DNA of 39,669 nt from a virus: the IMG/VR virus record IMGVR_UViG_3300035703_000191, positions 1-39,669 of that record. One strand, 5' to 3'. Below the pieces are notes generated by a model. That model was not told where the DNA came from. It saw nothing but the letters and a program-made list of their open reading frames with translations, and did not search any database. Within the stretch, counting starts at the first letter, position 1. Each line of letters begins with the position of its first letter. Of the stretch, positions 28,164 to 36,542 are shown in pieces. The translations under genes and the position numbers were made by a program.

Positions 28164-31100
28164 TATTCTTGCCCTTCGTATACAAAGTCAAACTTGTCAT
28201 TCTTGAAGTATCTGTCATGGAACTTAGCGAACTCAGTGTTCTGGGCACGCATAGCTGCCACGGTTGATGCAACTTCATCACGCAACCAGCTAACCTTCTT
28301 GGCATCGATAGTTGTATTCATAGCCTCTAGGCGCTTTGAAACATCATATCGGTACTGCATGTAGTTAAGGATAAGTTCCCACTTAGGTTGCTTTGAAAGA
28401 TTGTTCCATAGTTTATCGTCCTCGATAGCTACGGTCAATGCAATTACTGTGTCAGCCTGGCGGCTTCCAGCACCACCTTGAGCCTGCTTATCGTATTCGG
28501 TAAACCAGATAGGGTTATCCTTTTTCTGCGCTTCAACGAAGCCATCCACATACTTATTTACAATTGCCTGCCCATACTTACCTGTAGGGTCAATTGGGTT
28601 TGCTGCATTCTTTAGTTGCTCTTCAACGATTGATTGCAACTTAAAGAAGTCATTCCATCCCTTGCTGACTAAAGCGGAGCGGCCCTGCTGGAATGCATCC
28701 GCAGAATCTCTGAACCTCTTTGTTGTTCCAGGTATCTTTGTTCTGCTTAGATAAGCCTGAGCAGAAGAAGAGAACGCATAGTCTTCATCATTAAAGATTG
28801 AGCCAAGGGTGGTCAAGTCACCCTTCTCACCGATAGCTGAAACAATGTTTCGTATAGAATCTTTGTTACGCTTAATCAGGCTTACTGCTGTCTTGTCGGG
28901 GCGAATACCAGACACTGGGTCAGTAAGTCTCTCGGCAAGCATAAAGTATTCTGGGTACTTCTCCACGAACATCTCTGTTGCTTCAGCACCATAAGCATCC
29001 TGCATCTTGTTGAGGATATCTACATATCCACTAACAGCAGTAACCAATCGGCCCTGTACTGGTAGTGTGGATGCACTTAAGAAGCGCAGGATTGATGTGT
29101 AGAAAGACTTCTTCTCAGCCTGTACTGCAATCTCTGAGTACTCTTGAGCGTTTGGCTTGCGGCCATTATTGTCCTTGATGAACTGTACCATCTCAGTATC
29201 GATAAACATCTTAACATCTTTGTTAAACTGCTCACCGCTTTGAGAGAATCCAGCAGAAAAGACCTGAGATAGACGGCGAGCCGTGTTTGGAGTCAATGCA
29301 TTCAAAGAGTTCTGCTGCACACCAAATGGTAGAACCACGTCGATAAACCTATTTTCAATGTTCGTACGACGAGCAAACTCATTTACGCTTGCTGCTGCAA
29401 ATGGGTGGAACGAGATAATGTCGCCACCAGTTGGGTTATCTGGGTTGAACCAAGATGTAGGAATACGAGACTTTAGGCCGAAGTATGGTAGGTCAACTTC
29501 AAAGTACTGTGTACCATTTGAGTCTTCCTGTACATCTGAAATCATTTCTGGCAATGAAGCAAACTTGAGCTTCTTAACCAAGAAGTCAGGGTGTTCCATT
29601 GTGATTCGGCCGTACGCTCTGAACTGTTCTACTACCGCAGGGAAGAACGCTAGTAGATAGTTTGTCCATCCAGCGTAGTTCATGTTGCGGTGGAAGGAGT
29701 TAAGCTTCTCACGGTACTCACGTAGAGCAAACTCACGTGCACGCTGTTCAAAGCGAGCCTTATCCTTTGCAGTCAGTACGCGATTCTGGGAGTTAGCAAC
29801 CCATATCTGGGACTGCAATTCCTGCTCGTACTTAACTCTAAAGTATGGGTTAAATGCTAACTTAGATGTAGGCATAGTTGACAACCATGCAACCGCATCC
29901 TTAGTTAACTGACGACCCTGTGTATAAAAACCACTTGTTCCAATCATGTCATCAACCATGTCGCCAAATACTGGTGGACGCTGGTTAACATCTGGATATA
30001 GCTTCTTAAGTTCTAGGATAGATAGCTTGTCCTCAATAATCAGCTTCTTGAGCTGAGGTGTAGGAGCATACATATCTACAAGAGTCTTGACTCTTTCGTA
30101 TATTTCGATAGCATCGCTACGCTTAGCAGCGAATCGGTCCATATAACTGAAACCCTCGTTGCTCTTTAAGAAGCCCACAATAGTTGCATCGCTTCTTCCT
30201 TGAAGTACCATACGAGCTACTGGGTCAAAACGAATCTTGTCGTTAAGGATTTGCTCCCAAGCAAGGAGGTGGGTTGCCTCATCTGCTGGCAGAATAGCAC
30301 GTGAACCAGTACGGCTACGGCGTGCATTCTCAATAGCAAGTTCCTTGACGGATGCCATCGCTCGGCGAAGGTCATCCTTCTGTGTAATCTTGGACATAAA
30401 CAACTGGCCAAAGCGTCCCGCACCTGCAGCCTCGAATACTTCTCCGTCAACTTCAACTGTCTGTCTGCGAATTCTATTTGGCTTAATACCTTGAATCGCT
30501 GCATTCTCTCTAGCACGAAGCATCTTGATGTTGGACTCAATGGTTCGGTAATGTTCAACATCAACAAGCAAGCTTTCTTTAACTTTTTTTGCAGCCGACG
30601 AACCATCGTCAGACTTTACAAGAGCGTCCTTGTCAAAAATAAAACTTGGGTGCATCTCTGGGGGAATATATCCTTCGCCTACTGGCTTGCCAGATGTTGA
30701 ATCAACAAACTTAGTTTTTTTGTTGTTTTTAATCTGCTTAGGGTATCTTCCCTTTTGCACATCAACAACCATTTCACTCTTGTAACCCTTGACTACTCTT
30801 ACTGGAACGTAAGGAATGCCCTCGTCAATAGCAGCCTTGAGTCTATGGTTTCCTTCTCCAACAAAAGCTAGGCCAGTCTCATCATCGTATACCACCATGA
30901 TTGGGTCATTATACGGTTTGCCATTGTACTCTCTAATAGCAAAACCCTTGCCGTCACGAAGAGACTTTCTGTAACTAGCAACAGCCTCTAGGTTTCCAGG
31001 AGTATTTCCATTCATTCCCTCTAGGGCGGATGTCTTTACAAAACCAACCGTGCTTCTTGTTTTTGGCAATCCACCAGAACCGCCATCTTTATAATCTTGT

Positions 31101-33484
31101 AAATTAGGAAAAAATGGAGCCTTCTCGAAAGGTGGGTTTTTAGGGTCATAACCAGCAGCCTTAAGCTGTTTACCTAGGCTATTAAGAACGACCTGACGTG
31201 AATCAATTTCTTCACGCAAGAACGCAATATTCTTGTTCTTATCTAACTTACCACCAAGCCAGCGATTTGCACGCGTGACGGTGTTGCTTGTATTCAGGAT
31301 AGCATCGATAGCATCCTCGCCAAGCTTTGACCATACGTCAAACAGTACGGCATCCCCCCAGGCGCGAATGTGTGAATCCTTAATAACGTTAGCTGGGTAT
31401 CCAGTACGGAGCAATGTTCCTGTACGCCACAAACCATTGAGCTCGTCAGCAATCAAACGTGCCGCATCTTTAGTCTGCATCCCTATGGTTGCTGCTTGTC
31501 CGTTGCGCTTAGCAAATTCACCAAGTGCTTTGTCAACCATTGTCCAGTCTGGAAGCATGCTGCCATTGGCTAGCTGTGTAATAAGCTGAGGGTCGCTAAT
31601 CAAAGTCATAGGGTCTTGAGGGTCATTCATGTATCCCTCTTTGAAGCTGTTTGCGCGACGCGCTTCTACCTGAACTAGACGATGGTTGGTGATGTATGAT
31701 TCAATCGCATCATCAACAATCATAGGTGCAATCTTATGCTTGTTAGCTAGAAGCTTAAACCCAGTTGCAACGTATTCTTCAATAACAAGATTCTTTTCAG
31801 ACTCTGTTCGAGCTGTTGTCCACTTGTCAAATACTCTTACATTGTTGTCGGCAACAGATGCTCCGACCTTCTCTGCCTCGCGTAGGCTAGCAGCAATACG
31901 TGTGTTAGCAATTACTGGTTCATTATAGTTAACCACACCATTAGGGGCGTCGTTAGTAATTCTATCTACGCCACGGATGACTGGAGATAATGGGTTCTTT
32001 TGATAAGCCCACTGATATGCTCTACCAATTCCAGTTTCAGGAATAAAGTCTGATGTACCAGCAACAGAGCGAGCTGCAGTTTCCTTGGCAAAGTCATTGC
32101 GAATCTTCTCAATATAAGCCCAGCGAGATACGGTTCTATTCTTCATAGCCCCGTCTAACTGCAAAGCATCATCAAGCCACTGTGTTTCTTTACGTAGTGC
32201 TGCTGCTTCTGCCTTAACCAAATCAAGGTTATCGGTAAATCTCTTTGACAAAGGAATTAAATTACCCTTGTATTCAAAGTTAATGATGCCACCCTTGCTA
32301 ACCGACTGGATAGCATCTTCATATCTAGCAAACTCAGCAAATGTTGAGGCATGCTTTTGGGCTAACTCTTCGATAGCTGGGAGATATCCTCGACCAACTA
32401 GAAGCAGATTTCCGATTTCTTCAAAGCTTTTACCAGCAAATAGATGGGCAGATACCTGACCTATTTCGCTATCAAAGTCTTTGCGTGCACCAATTTCGTA
32501 GCCTTTGCTATTCTGAAAGAATTCAAAGACTGCCTTGTATGGTGTATCCTCACCAGCCATGGTACGCTTAATCAAATCTACATCTTCTTCAAGACGCTTA
32601 GCAACACGTTGTGCTTCATTAGCGCCGAATATCTTGCGCTGAAAACCAGTCATTGGTTCTGCAAGAGGGCGTACCCCAGCACTACGTACGGCAGCGCCCG
32701 TTAGTTTAGCAGCAGCAACGTCAGCACCAAATGCTAGTTCTGCGCCAAAGTTAAGAAATCCAGACGTGACGGCACCGATACCTTTACTGGTATCTCCCAT
32801 TGTCTTAAAGCCTGGAATCTGTGCAATAACGTTGCGAGTTACATCGCGGCCCAAGTTATATCTAACCTGACCAGCTTCACTTTCGGAAAACTTTGCAGAT
32901 GTGTTAAGAGTCTTGCTTAGCTGTGCACCAAACTCTGTTTCAGCTACATCGCGTTGAGCTTTACCAAGTAATGCTACACCGAGTGATGCACCAGCGATTG
33001 CTCCTGCTGGTCCAAGTGCTGAACCTAAGACACCACCAATAGCTCCACCTGCAAGCATAGTAAGACCAGTTAGCAGCCCCATGCCAGTGTTCTTTTCGCT
33101 TACGTCACGGACGAATGCATAGTTAGAACGAAAGTTTTTTGCACCAGCTTGGAGTAATGTTGTCGCTCCACCATTGGTTGCTTTGTCAATGCCGATAATT
33201 CCAAGGCCTGCACCTGCGCCTACGGCTGCTCCAACTGGTCCACCGACTAGGAGGCCGAGGGTTCCAGATGTGAGTACTGGGTTAAAGGTTGCCACATTCA
33301 CCGCAGTTTTGCGTACAGTTTCTACAGAATCATTCCAATGTCCTGGATTTTCTGGTAGTTTATTGGCAAGTTCCAGTGTGGTTCCGAAGCCGACACGGCC
33401 ACCAGTGACATCAGGTGGTAATGCTTTTGCGCCTCCGAGACCAAACTGAATCCCAGCCATTTTATCAAAGACATTTGGTGCCAT
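28163..33484 (-). CDS. Giant internal virion protein with ParB-like domain, 1773 aa
   Basis: Residues about 70-100 and 135-175 are Gly/Ala-rich hydrophobic helices (GTLGLLVGGPVGAAVGAGAG) that could insert into the host membrane. Residues about 815-905 form a ParB/sulfiredoxin-like domain, with GEGNHRLKAAIDEGIPYVPV at 876-895. A conserved block follows near 1230-1340 (FNPYFRVKYEQELQSQIW; NYLLAFFPAVVEQFRAYG). Size, membrane-like segments and place between portal and capsid fit a podovirus ejection protein delivered into the cell with DNA, in the style of polyvalent proteins. No peptidoglycan-cleaving motif was found. Confidence 0.68.
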   Translation of the reverse strand: MAPNVFDKMAGIQFGLGGAKALPPDVTGGRVGFGTTLELANKLPENPGHWNDSVETVRKTAVNVATFNPVLTSGTLGLLVGGPVGAAVGAGAGLGIIGIDKATNGGATTLLQAGAKNFRSNYAFVRDVSEKNTGMGLLTGLTMLAGGAIGGVLGSALGPAGAIAGASLGVALLGKAQRDVAETEFGAQLSKTLNTSAKFSESEAGQVRYNLGRDVTRNVIAQIPGFKTMGDTSKGIGAVTSGFLNFGAELAFGADVAAAKLTGAAVRSAGVRPLAEPMTGFQRKIFGANEAQRVAKRLEEDVDLIKRTMAGEDTPYKAVFEFFQNSKGYEIGARKDFDSEIGQVSAHLFAGKSFEEIGNLLLVGRGYLPAIEELAQKHASTFAEFARYEDAIQSVSKGGIINFEYKGNLIPLSKRFTDNLDLVKAEAAALRKETQWLDDALQLDGAMKNRTVSRWAYIEKIRNDFAKETAARSVAGTSDFIPETGIGRAYQWAYQKNPLSPVIRGVDRITNDAPNGVVNYNEPVIANTRIAASLREAEKVGASVADNNVRVFDKWTTARTESEKNLVIEEYVATGFKLLANKHKIAPMIVDDAIESYITNHRLVQVEARRANSFKEGYMNDPQDPMTLISDPQLITQLANGSMLPDWTMVDKALGEFAKRNGQAATIGMQTKDAARLIADELNGLWRTGTLLRTGYPANVIKDSHIRAWGDAVLFDVWSKLGEDAIDAILNTSNTVTRANRWLGGKLDKNKNIAFLREEIDSRQVVLNSLGKQLKAAGYDPKNPPFEKAPFFPNLQDYKDGGSGGLPKTRSTVGFVKTSALEGMNGNTPGNLEAVASYRKSLRDGKGFAIREYNGKPYNDPIMVVYDDETGLAFVGEGNHRLKAAIDEGIPYVPVRVVKGYKSEMVVDVQKGRYPKQIKNNKKTKFVDSTSGKPVGEGYIPPEMHPSFIFDKDALVKSDDGSSAAKKVKESLLVDVEHYRTIESNIKMLRARENAAIQGIKPNRIRRQTVEVDGEVFEAAGAGRFGQLFMSKITQKDDLRRAMASVKELAIENARRSRTGSRAILPADEATHLLAWEQILNDKIRFDPVARMVLQGRSDATIVGFLKSNEGFSYMDRFAAKRSDAIEIYERVKTLVDMYAPTPQLKKLIIEDKLSILELKKLYPDVNQRPPVFGDMVDDMIGTSGFYTQGRQLTKDAVAWLSTMPTSKLAFNPYFRVKYEQELQSQIWVANSQNRVLTAKDKARFEQRAREFALREYREKLNSFHRNMNYAGWTNYLLAFFPAVVEQFRAYGRITMEHPDFLVKKLKFASLPEMISDVQEDSNGTQYFEVDLPYFGLKSRIPTSWFNPDNPTGGDIISFHPFAAASVNEFARRTNIENRFIDVVLPFGVQQNSLNALTPNTARRLSQVFSAGFSQSGEQFNKDVKMFIDTEMVQFIKDNNGRKPNAQEYSEIAVQAEKKSFYTSILRFLSASTLPVQGRLVTAVSGYVDILNKMQDAYGAEATEMFVEKYPEYFMLAERLTDPVSGIRPDKTAVSLIKRNKDSIRNIVSAIGEKGDLTTLGSIFNDEDYAFSSSAQAYLSRTKIPGTTKRFRDSADAFQQGRSALVSKGWNDFFKLQSIVEEQLKNAANPIDPTGKYGQAIVNKYVDGFVEAQKKDNPIWFTEYDKQAQGGAGSRQADTVIALTVAIEDDKLWNNLSKQPKWELILNYMQYRYDVSKRLEAMNTTIDAKKVSWLRDEVASTVAAMRAQNTEFAKFHDRYFKNDKFDFVYEGQE

Positions 33485-33918
33485 CAGATAAGAGTCCTCA
33501 AGTAATTCATATACTCTTTAGTGGACTGTGGTGTATCAGGTTGGTTGGCCCATACTTCCATTAGTGGGAAAAAGCTGCGTAGTTGTTCCATATCAGGTGC
33601 AATTTCCTGCTGTGCAGGAGTGCCAAGCATCATACGTGTTTCTGGTGTAGAACCAAAACGTACATCTTGCTCTGGTAATTCAGTCTCCGCTGTTATTGGA
33701 GTTACTGCTGGCAGTGAAGGAACTGGCGTGCTTGGTGTTGCAGACGCAACGGTACGCAAAGCCTTATTACCTTCAACGCGTGATTCGTTAAGAGCCTTGT
33801 TTTGACCATAAGCAAAGTTCTTATAGTCGCCAGACTGTCCATCTCCACCAGTCAAAGAAACATTTGCTGGGTTATTCTGTGGGGCGTCTGGTCGCATTCC
33901 CCCTCTATTTTCAGCCAT
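33484..33918 (-). CDS. Pro/Thr-rich small virion protein, 144 aa
   Basis: The first 90 residues are disordered and rich in Pro, Thr, Asn and Gly (DAPQNNPANVSLTGGDGQSG; SATPSTPVPSLPAVTPITAE). A short C-terminal helix pair (LRSFFPLMEVWANQPD; TKEYMNYLRTLI) resembles a docking motif. Between protease and giant protein, it may be a connector or a protease substrate. Excellent SD (AGGAGGAAAC). Confidence 0.6.
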   Translation of the reverse strand: MAENRGGMRPDAPQNNPANVSLTGGDGQSGDYKNFAYGQNKALNESRVEGNKALRTVASATPSTPVPSLPAVTPITAETELPEQDVRFGSTPETRMMLGTPAQQEIAPDMEQLRSFFPLMEVWANQPDTPQSTKEYMNYLRTLI

Positions 33919-33926
33919 GTTTCCTC

Positions 33927-34469
33927 CTATTTAGAATGCTTAAATTGTGTTTTAGATATGTAAGGACCTGATGTAAATGCTGATACTTGAGATGCAATAT
34001 CCATCGCTTCGTATGCATCCGCTCCTGCGTATAGTGCACCTATTGCAAAATACGCTCCGCTGCCTGCTGCATATACGCCAGATTCATTCTGACTTACGCT
34101 AAGCTCGTCATCAATATCAAAGATTTCGCCACATACTGCAATCAGAAACTGGAATCTCTGCTCAGTCTTAGGCTCGTCAAAGTTGAATCCATTAGCAGAT
34201 AGAGTTCTGCGTAAAGATGGCATTGCTTTAGAAATCATGAAGTGGTACAAATCGGACTTATCCGACTTTGTGGGAGTTGGTGGGTCCCATATATGCTGTG
34301 CCACATCGCAAGGTAATACCTCGCCAGAACCTGCGATTAAATAACCGTTGCGCTCTGAAATCTTTTTTGTATTAGGATGCTTATAGATATAACCAGAATC
34401 ATCAGTAGTTTGGCTGTCAGCAACTAAGATGCAATCTTTATCGTATTGAATGCCGATAATCGTTGTCAT
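33927..34469 (-). CDS. Proteasome/HslV-like Ntn-hydrolase protease, 180 aa
   Basis: After loss of Met the N-terminal Thr becomes the nucleophile (TTIIGIQYDKDCILVADSQTT). The order Thr1, Asp17 and a KKI lysine near 34-35 matches HslV, where TT, D17, DGQAT and KKV fill the same places, with a two-residue insertion. YLIAGSGE and AAGSGAYFAIGALYAG plus YEAMDIASQVS match the later HslV strands and helix. It lies just after the portal gene, where phages carry the prohead protease, so capsid or scaffold maturation is the likely role. No HslU-like ATPase is present in the window. Confidence 0.85.
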   Translation of the reverse strand: MTTIIGIQYDKDCILVADSQTTDDSGYIYKHPNTKKISERNGYLIAGSGEVLPCDVAQHIWDPPTPTKSDKSDLYHFMISKAMPSLRRTLSANGFNFDEPKTEQRFQFLIAVCGEIFDIDDELSVSQNESGVYAAGSGAYFAIGALYAGADAYEAMDIASQVSAFTSGPYISKTQFKHSK

Positions 34470-34484
34470 TGTCCCCCGCCTTCG

Positions 34485-36257
34485 TTATCTACGTCGAATA
34501 GTTCTTACGCTTGCGGAAGGTGTTCCGCTGCTTGATAGTCCTGATAGTAAGCTCATAATATCTTGTGGTGCTTCAGGTGCTCCACCCATAGGAGAAGCGC
34601 CTCCTGCTGGAACGCCTTCAGGAGCAGGGGACGGTTGCTCAACTGATTCTGGTGCCCCAGCAGGAGGAACTGGTTGCTGCTGTGGCGCGAAGATGTCACC
34701 AACGACTTCTTCAATTGCCTGTCCCTTTTGGCGTGCCTTAATTACAGCGGCAATCTGACGCACTACTTCAGAAGCGTCCTGGCCTTGCATAGCCATCTGT
34801 GGTATCGCTTGAGAGAGTGCAGTAATGGAACCAAGAAGAGATTCTCTCATCTTCTCGATTTCAATCTTTTCTAGTTCTTGTGTTACGTTGACGGTGAATG
34901 GAAGTTCACGCATCGCCATATCTTTAGATATAAGCCCGCCGCCTAGGGCTTGCAACATAAAGATAAGTCCCTGTGCTGGGTTCAAACCAGCTAGCATTCC
35001 ATAACGAACATCAGCAGAGTAGTCTTGCTTGATATCCTTTGATGGCTTGTATGTAATTTCGTAAGGAGAGCCAGCGTCTACACCACGAATTGTCTTCTCT
35101 TCTGGGTAGATAAGCTCATCAACTTCAAAGCATAGGCTGATTACATCACGAAGTGCAGCAGCAAAGATAGCCTGAGCTGACTTAACCTGTGTATCAAAGG
35201 CTCCCATAAGAGCCTGTACGCCTTGTCCTGTAACAATAGACGCGTTGACGTTACCAGTACGTCCCTCAGGGTAACGAGTGCCAACGCGAAGTTCCTGGTT
35301 AAGAAGTGTTTGCTCAGTGAATGCACCTTGTGGGATTGTAAGTTCTACGCGGCGTACGCCTGCTGGGTTAGATGTGCGGATAACCGCATCTCCACCAAGT
35401 TGTAGTTCCTGTACATCCTGTGGTAGTACAATAGGTGACTGAACGGACTTCTCTGCAGCTTCCATAGCAAGCAACGCGAAGCGGTTGCGCAGAAGCTGGA
35501 TACCTAGTACATCATCAAACTGTCCACGTAGTTCACCATCGATAGATGGCTTACGTGCAACAACAATCATCATCTTTCCTAGTGGATTCTTTGCTTGTGA
35601 AAGAACTAGGTTATCCTTTGATGGGATGTAGATAACTGACTGGTCTTTATCGTAGTAGCGAATCAATTCAACTTGAGCAGTTAGGTCCTGCTTGTAACCC
35701 ATAGGTCCAAGTAAAGGTCTATCATACTCTGGGAACATTGAAACAAGTTCCCCTAGTGTCATTGTGTATCGCTTAGCGAAAGCTACGCAACGTCCATAGC
35801 GGTCAAATTCTGGGTAAGCACCAATTGGGTTTTCTATGCGGATACGTGGTAGTTTCGATTCCTCGTCCAATTCAATTAAGAATGGGAGGAAACCATATGT
35901 GATATACCAGTCAGCACCTGAGTACATCTGCACTGATAAATCTGAGTGCTGGAAGTAATTAGCCGCAATACGTGTGCGCTTATCAGCAAACTGACGCGCT
36001 CTATCTGAAGTCTGGTTGGCTGCTGAGCAGTTTACTGCTGGTAGTGGAGCCATAACTTCCGACAAGTCGCGGGCGACAATATCGACAAAGTTTGCTACTA
36101 CGTTAGTATCTACACCATCTGGAAAGAAATCTGGATAAACTTCTGAAATCTTTCCTTTACGGACAGCAAGGACGTCAAGGTTACGCTGGTCGCGGTCATG
36201 ATGGCGATAGCGCAGCGATTGCACACGGGCAGCAATCTGCTCCATTGATAATGTCAT
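34485..36257 (-). CDS. Portal protein, 590 aa
   Basis: Position directly after the terminase pair, length and sequence features (VANFVDIVARDLSEVMAPLP; a helical middle with LLRNRFALLAMEAAEKS; QALMGAFDTQVKSAQAIFAAAL) fit a podovirus-type portal. It forms the dodecameric channel through which DNA is packaged. The C-terminal 60 residues are Pro/Gly/Ala-rich (PPAGAPESVEQPSPAPEGVP) and likely disordered; such a tail may contact scaffold or protease. The start could be ATG 36257 or the in-frame ATG four codons later. Confidence 0.83.
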   Translation of the reverse strand: MTLSMEQIAARVQSLRYRHHDRDQRNLDVLAVRKGKISEVYPDFFPDGVDTNVVANFVDIVARDLSEVMAPLPAVNCSAANQTSDRARQFADKRTRIAANYFQHSDLSVQMYSGADWYITYGFLPFLIELDEESKLPRIRIENPIGAYPEFDRYGRCVAFAKRYTMTLGELVSMFPEYDRPLLGPMGYKQDLTAQVELIRYYDKDQSVIYIPSKDNLVLSQAKNPLGKMMIVVARKPSIDGELRGQFDDVLGIQLLRNRFALLAMEAAEKSVQSPIVLPQDVQELQLGGDAVIRTSNPAGVRRVELTIPQGAFTEQTLLNQELRVGTRYPEGRTGNVNASIVTGQGVQALMGAFDTQVKSAQAIFAAALRDVISLCFEVDELIYPEEKTIRGVDAGSPYEITYKPSKDIKQDYSADVRYGMLAGLNPAQGLIFMLQALGGGLISKDMAMRELPFTVNVTQELEKIEIEKMRESLLGSITALSQAIPQMAMQGQDASEVVRQIAAVIKARQKGQAIEEVVGDIFAPQQQPVPPAGAPESVEQPSPAPEGVPAGGASPMGGAPEAPQDIMSLLSGLSSSGTPSASVRTIRRR

Positions 36258-36287
36258 TGTAGTCCTATCAGTTAAAGTGAATAAAAA

Positions 36288-36533
36288 TTATTTTAGTTTA
36301 GGAGGTTTACGGTTTTGAAGAACTGCGCCTCGCAGATTGTTTTGAGCCTTTTTGAACTCTGGGCTCTGGCGTCCGTGGCGGCTTTCCATAATGTTTGCCT
36401 GACGGTAACCTTCTGCGGTGTTATCCATGTAACGGCTAACCGCTTGTCCAACTGCTAGAATTGGGCGGTAGATAGGGTTTACGTTTTTTCCACCCTTGCT
36501 ATAAATTCCGCCTTGTTGACGTGGTGTTGCCAT
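36288..36533 (-). CDS. Basic small protein between terminase and portal, 81 aa
   Basis: A basic protein (about 20% Lys/Arg) with the segment NPIYRPILAVGQAVSRYMDN and a tail FKKAQNNLRGAVLQNRKPPK. It lies in the slot between large terminase and portal. Function unknown; DNA- or portal-binding is plausible. SD AGGAAACT. Confidence 0.62.
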   Translation of the reverse strand: MATPRQQGGIYSKGGKNVNPIYRPILAVGQAVSRYMDNTAEGYRQANIMESRHGRQSPEFKKAQNNLRGAVLQNRKPPKLK

Positions 36534-36542
36534 TTTAGTTTC

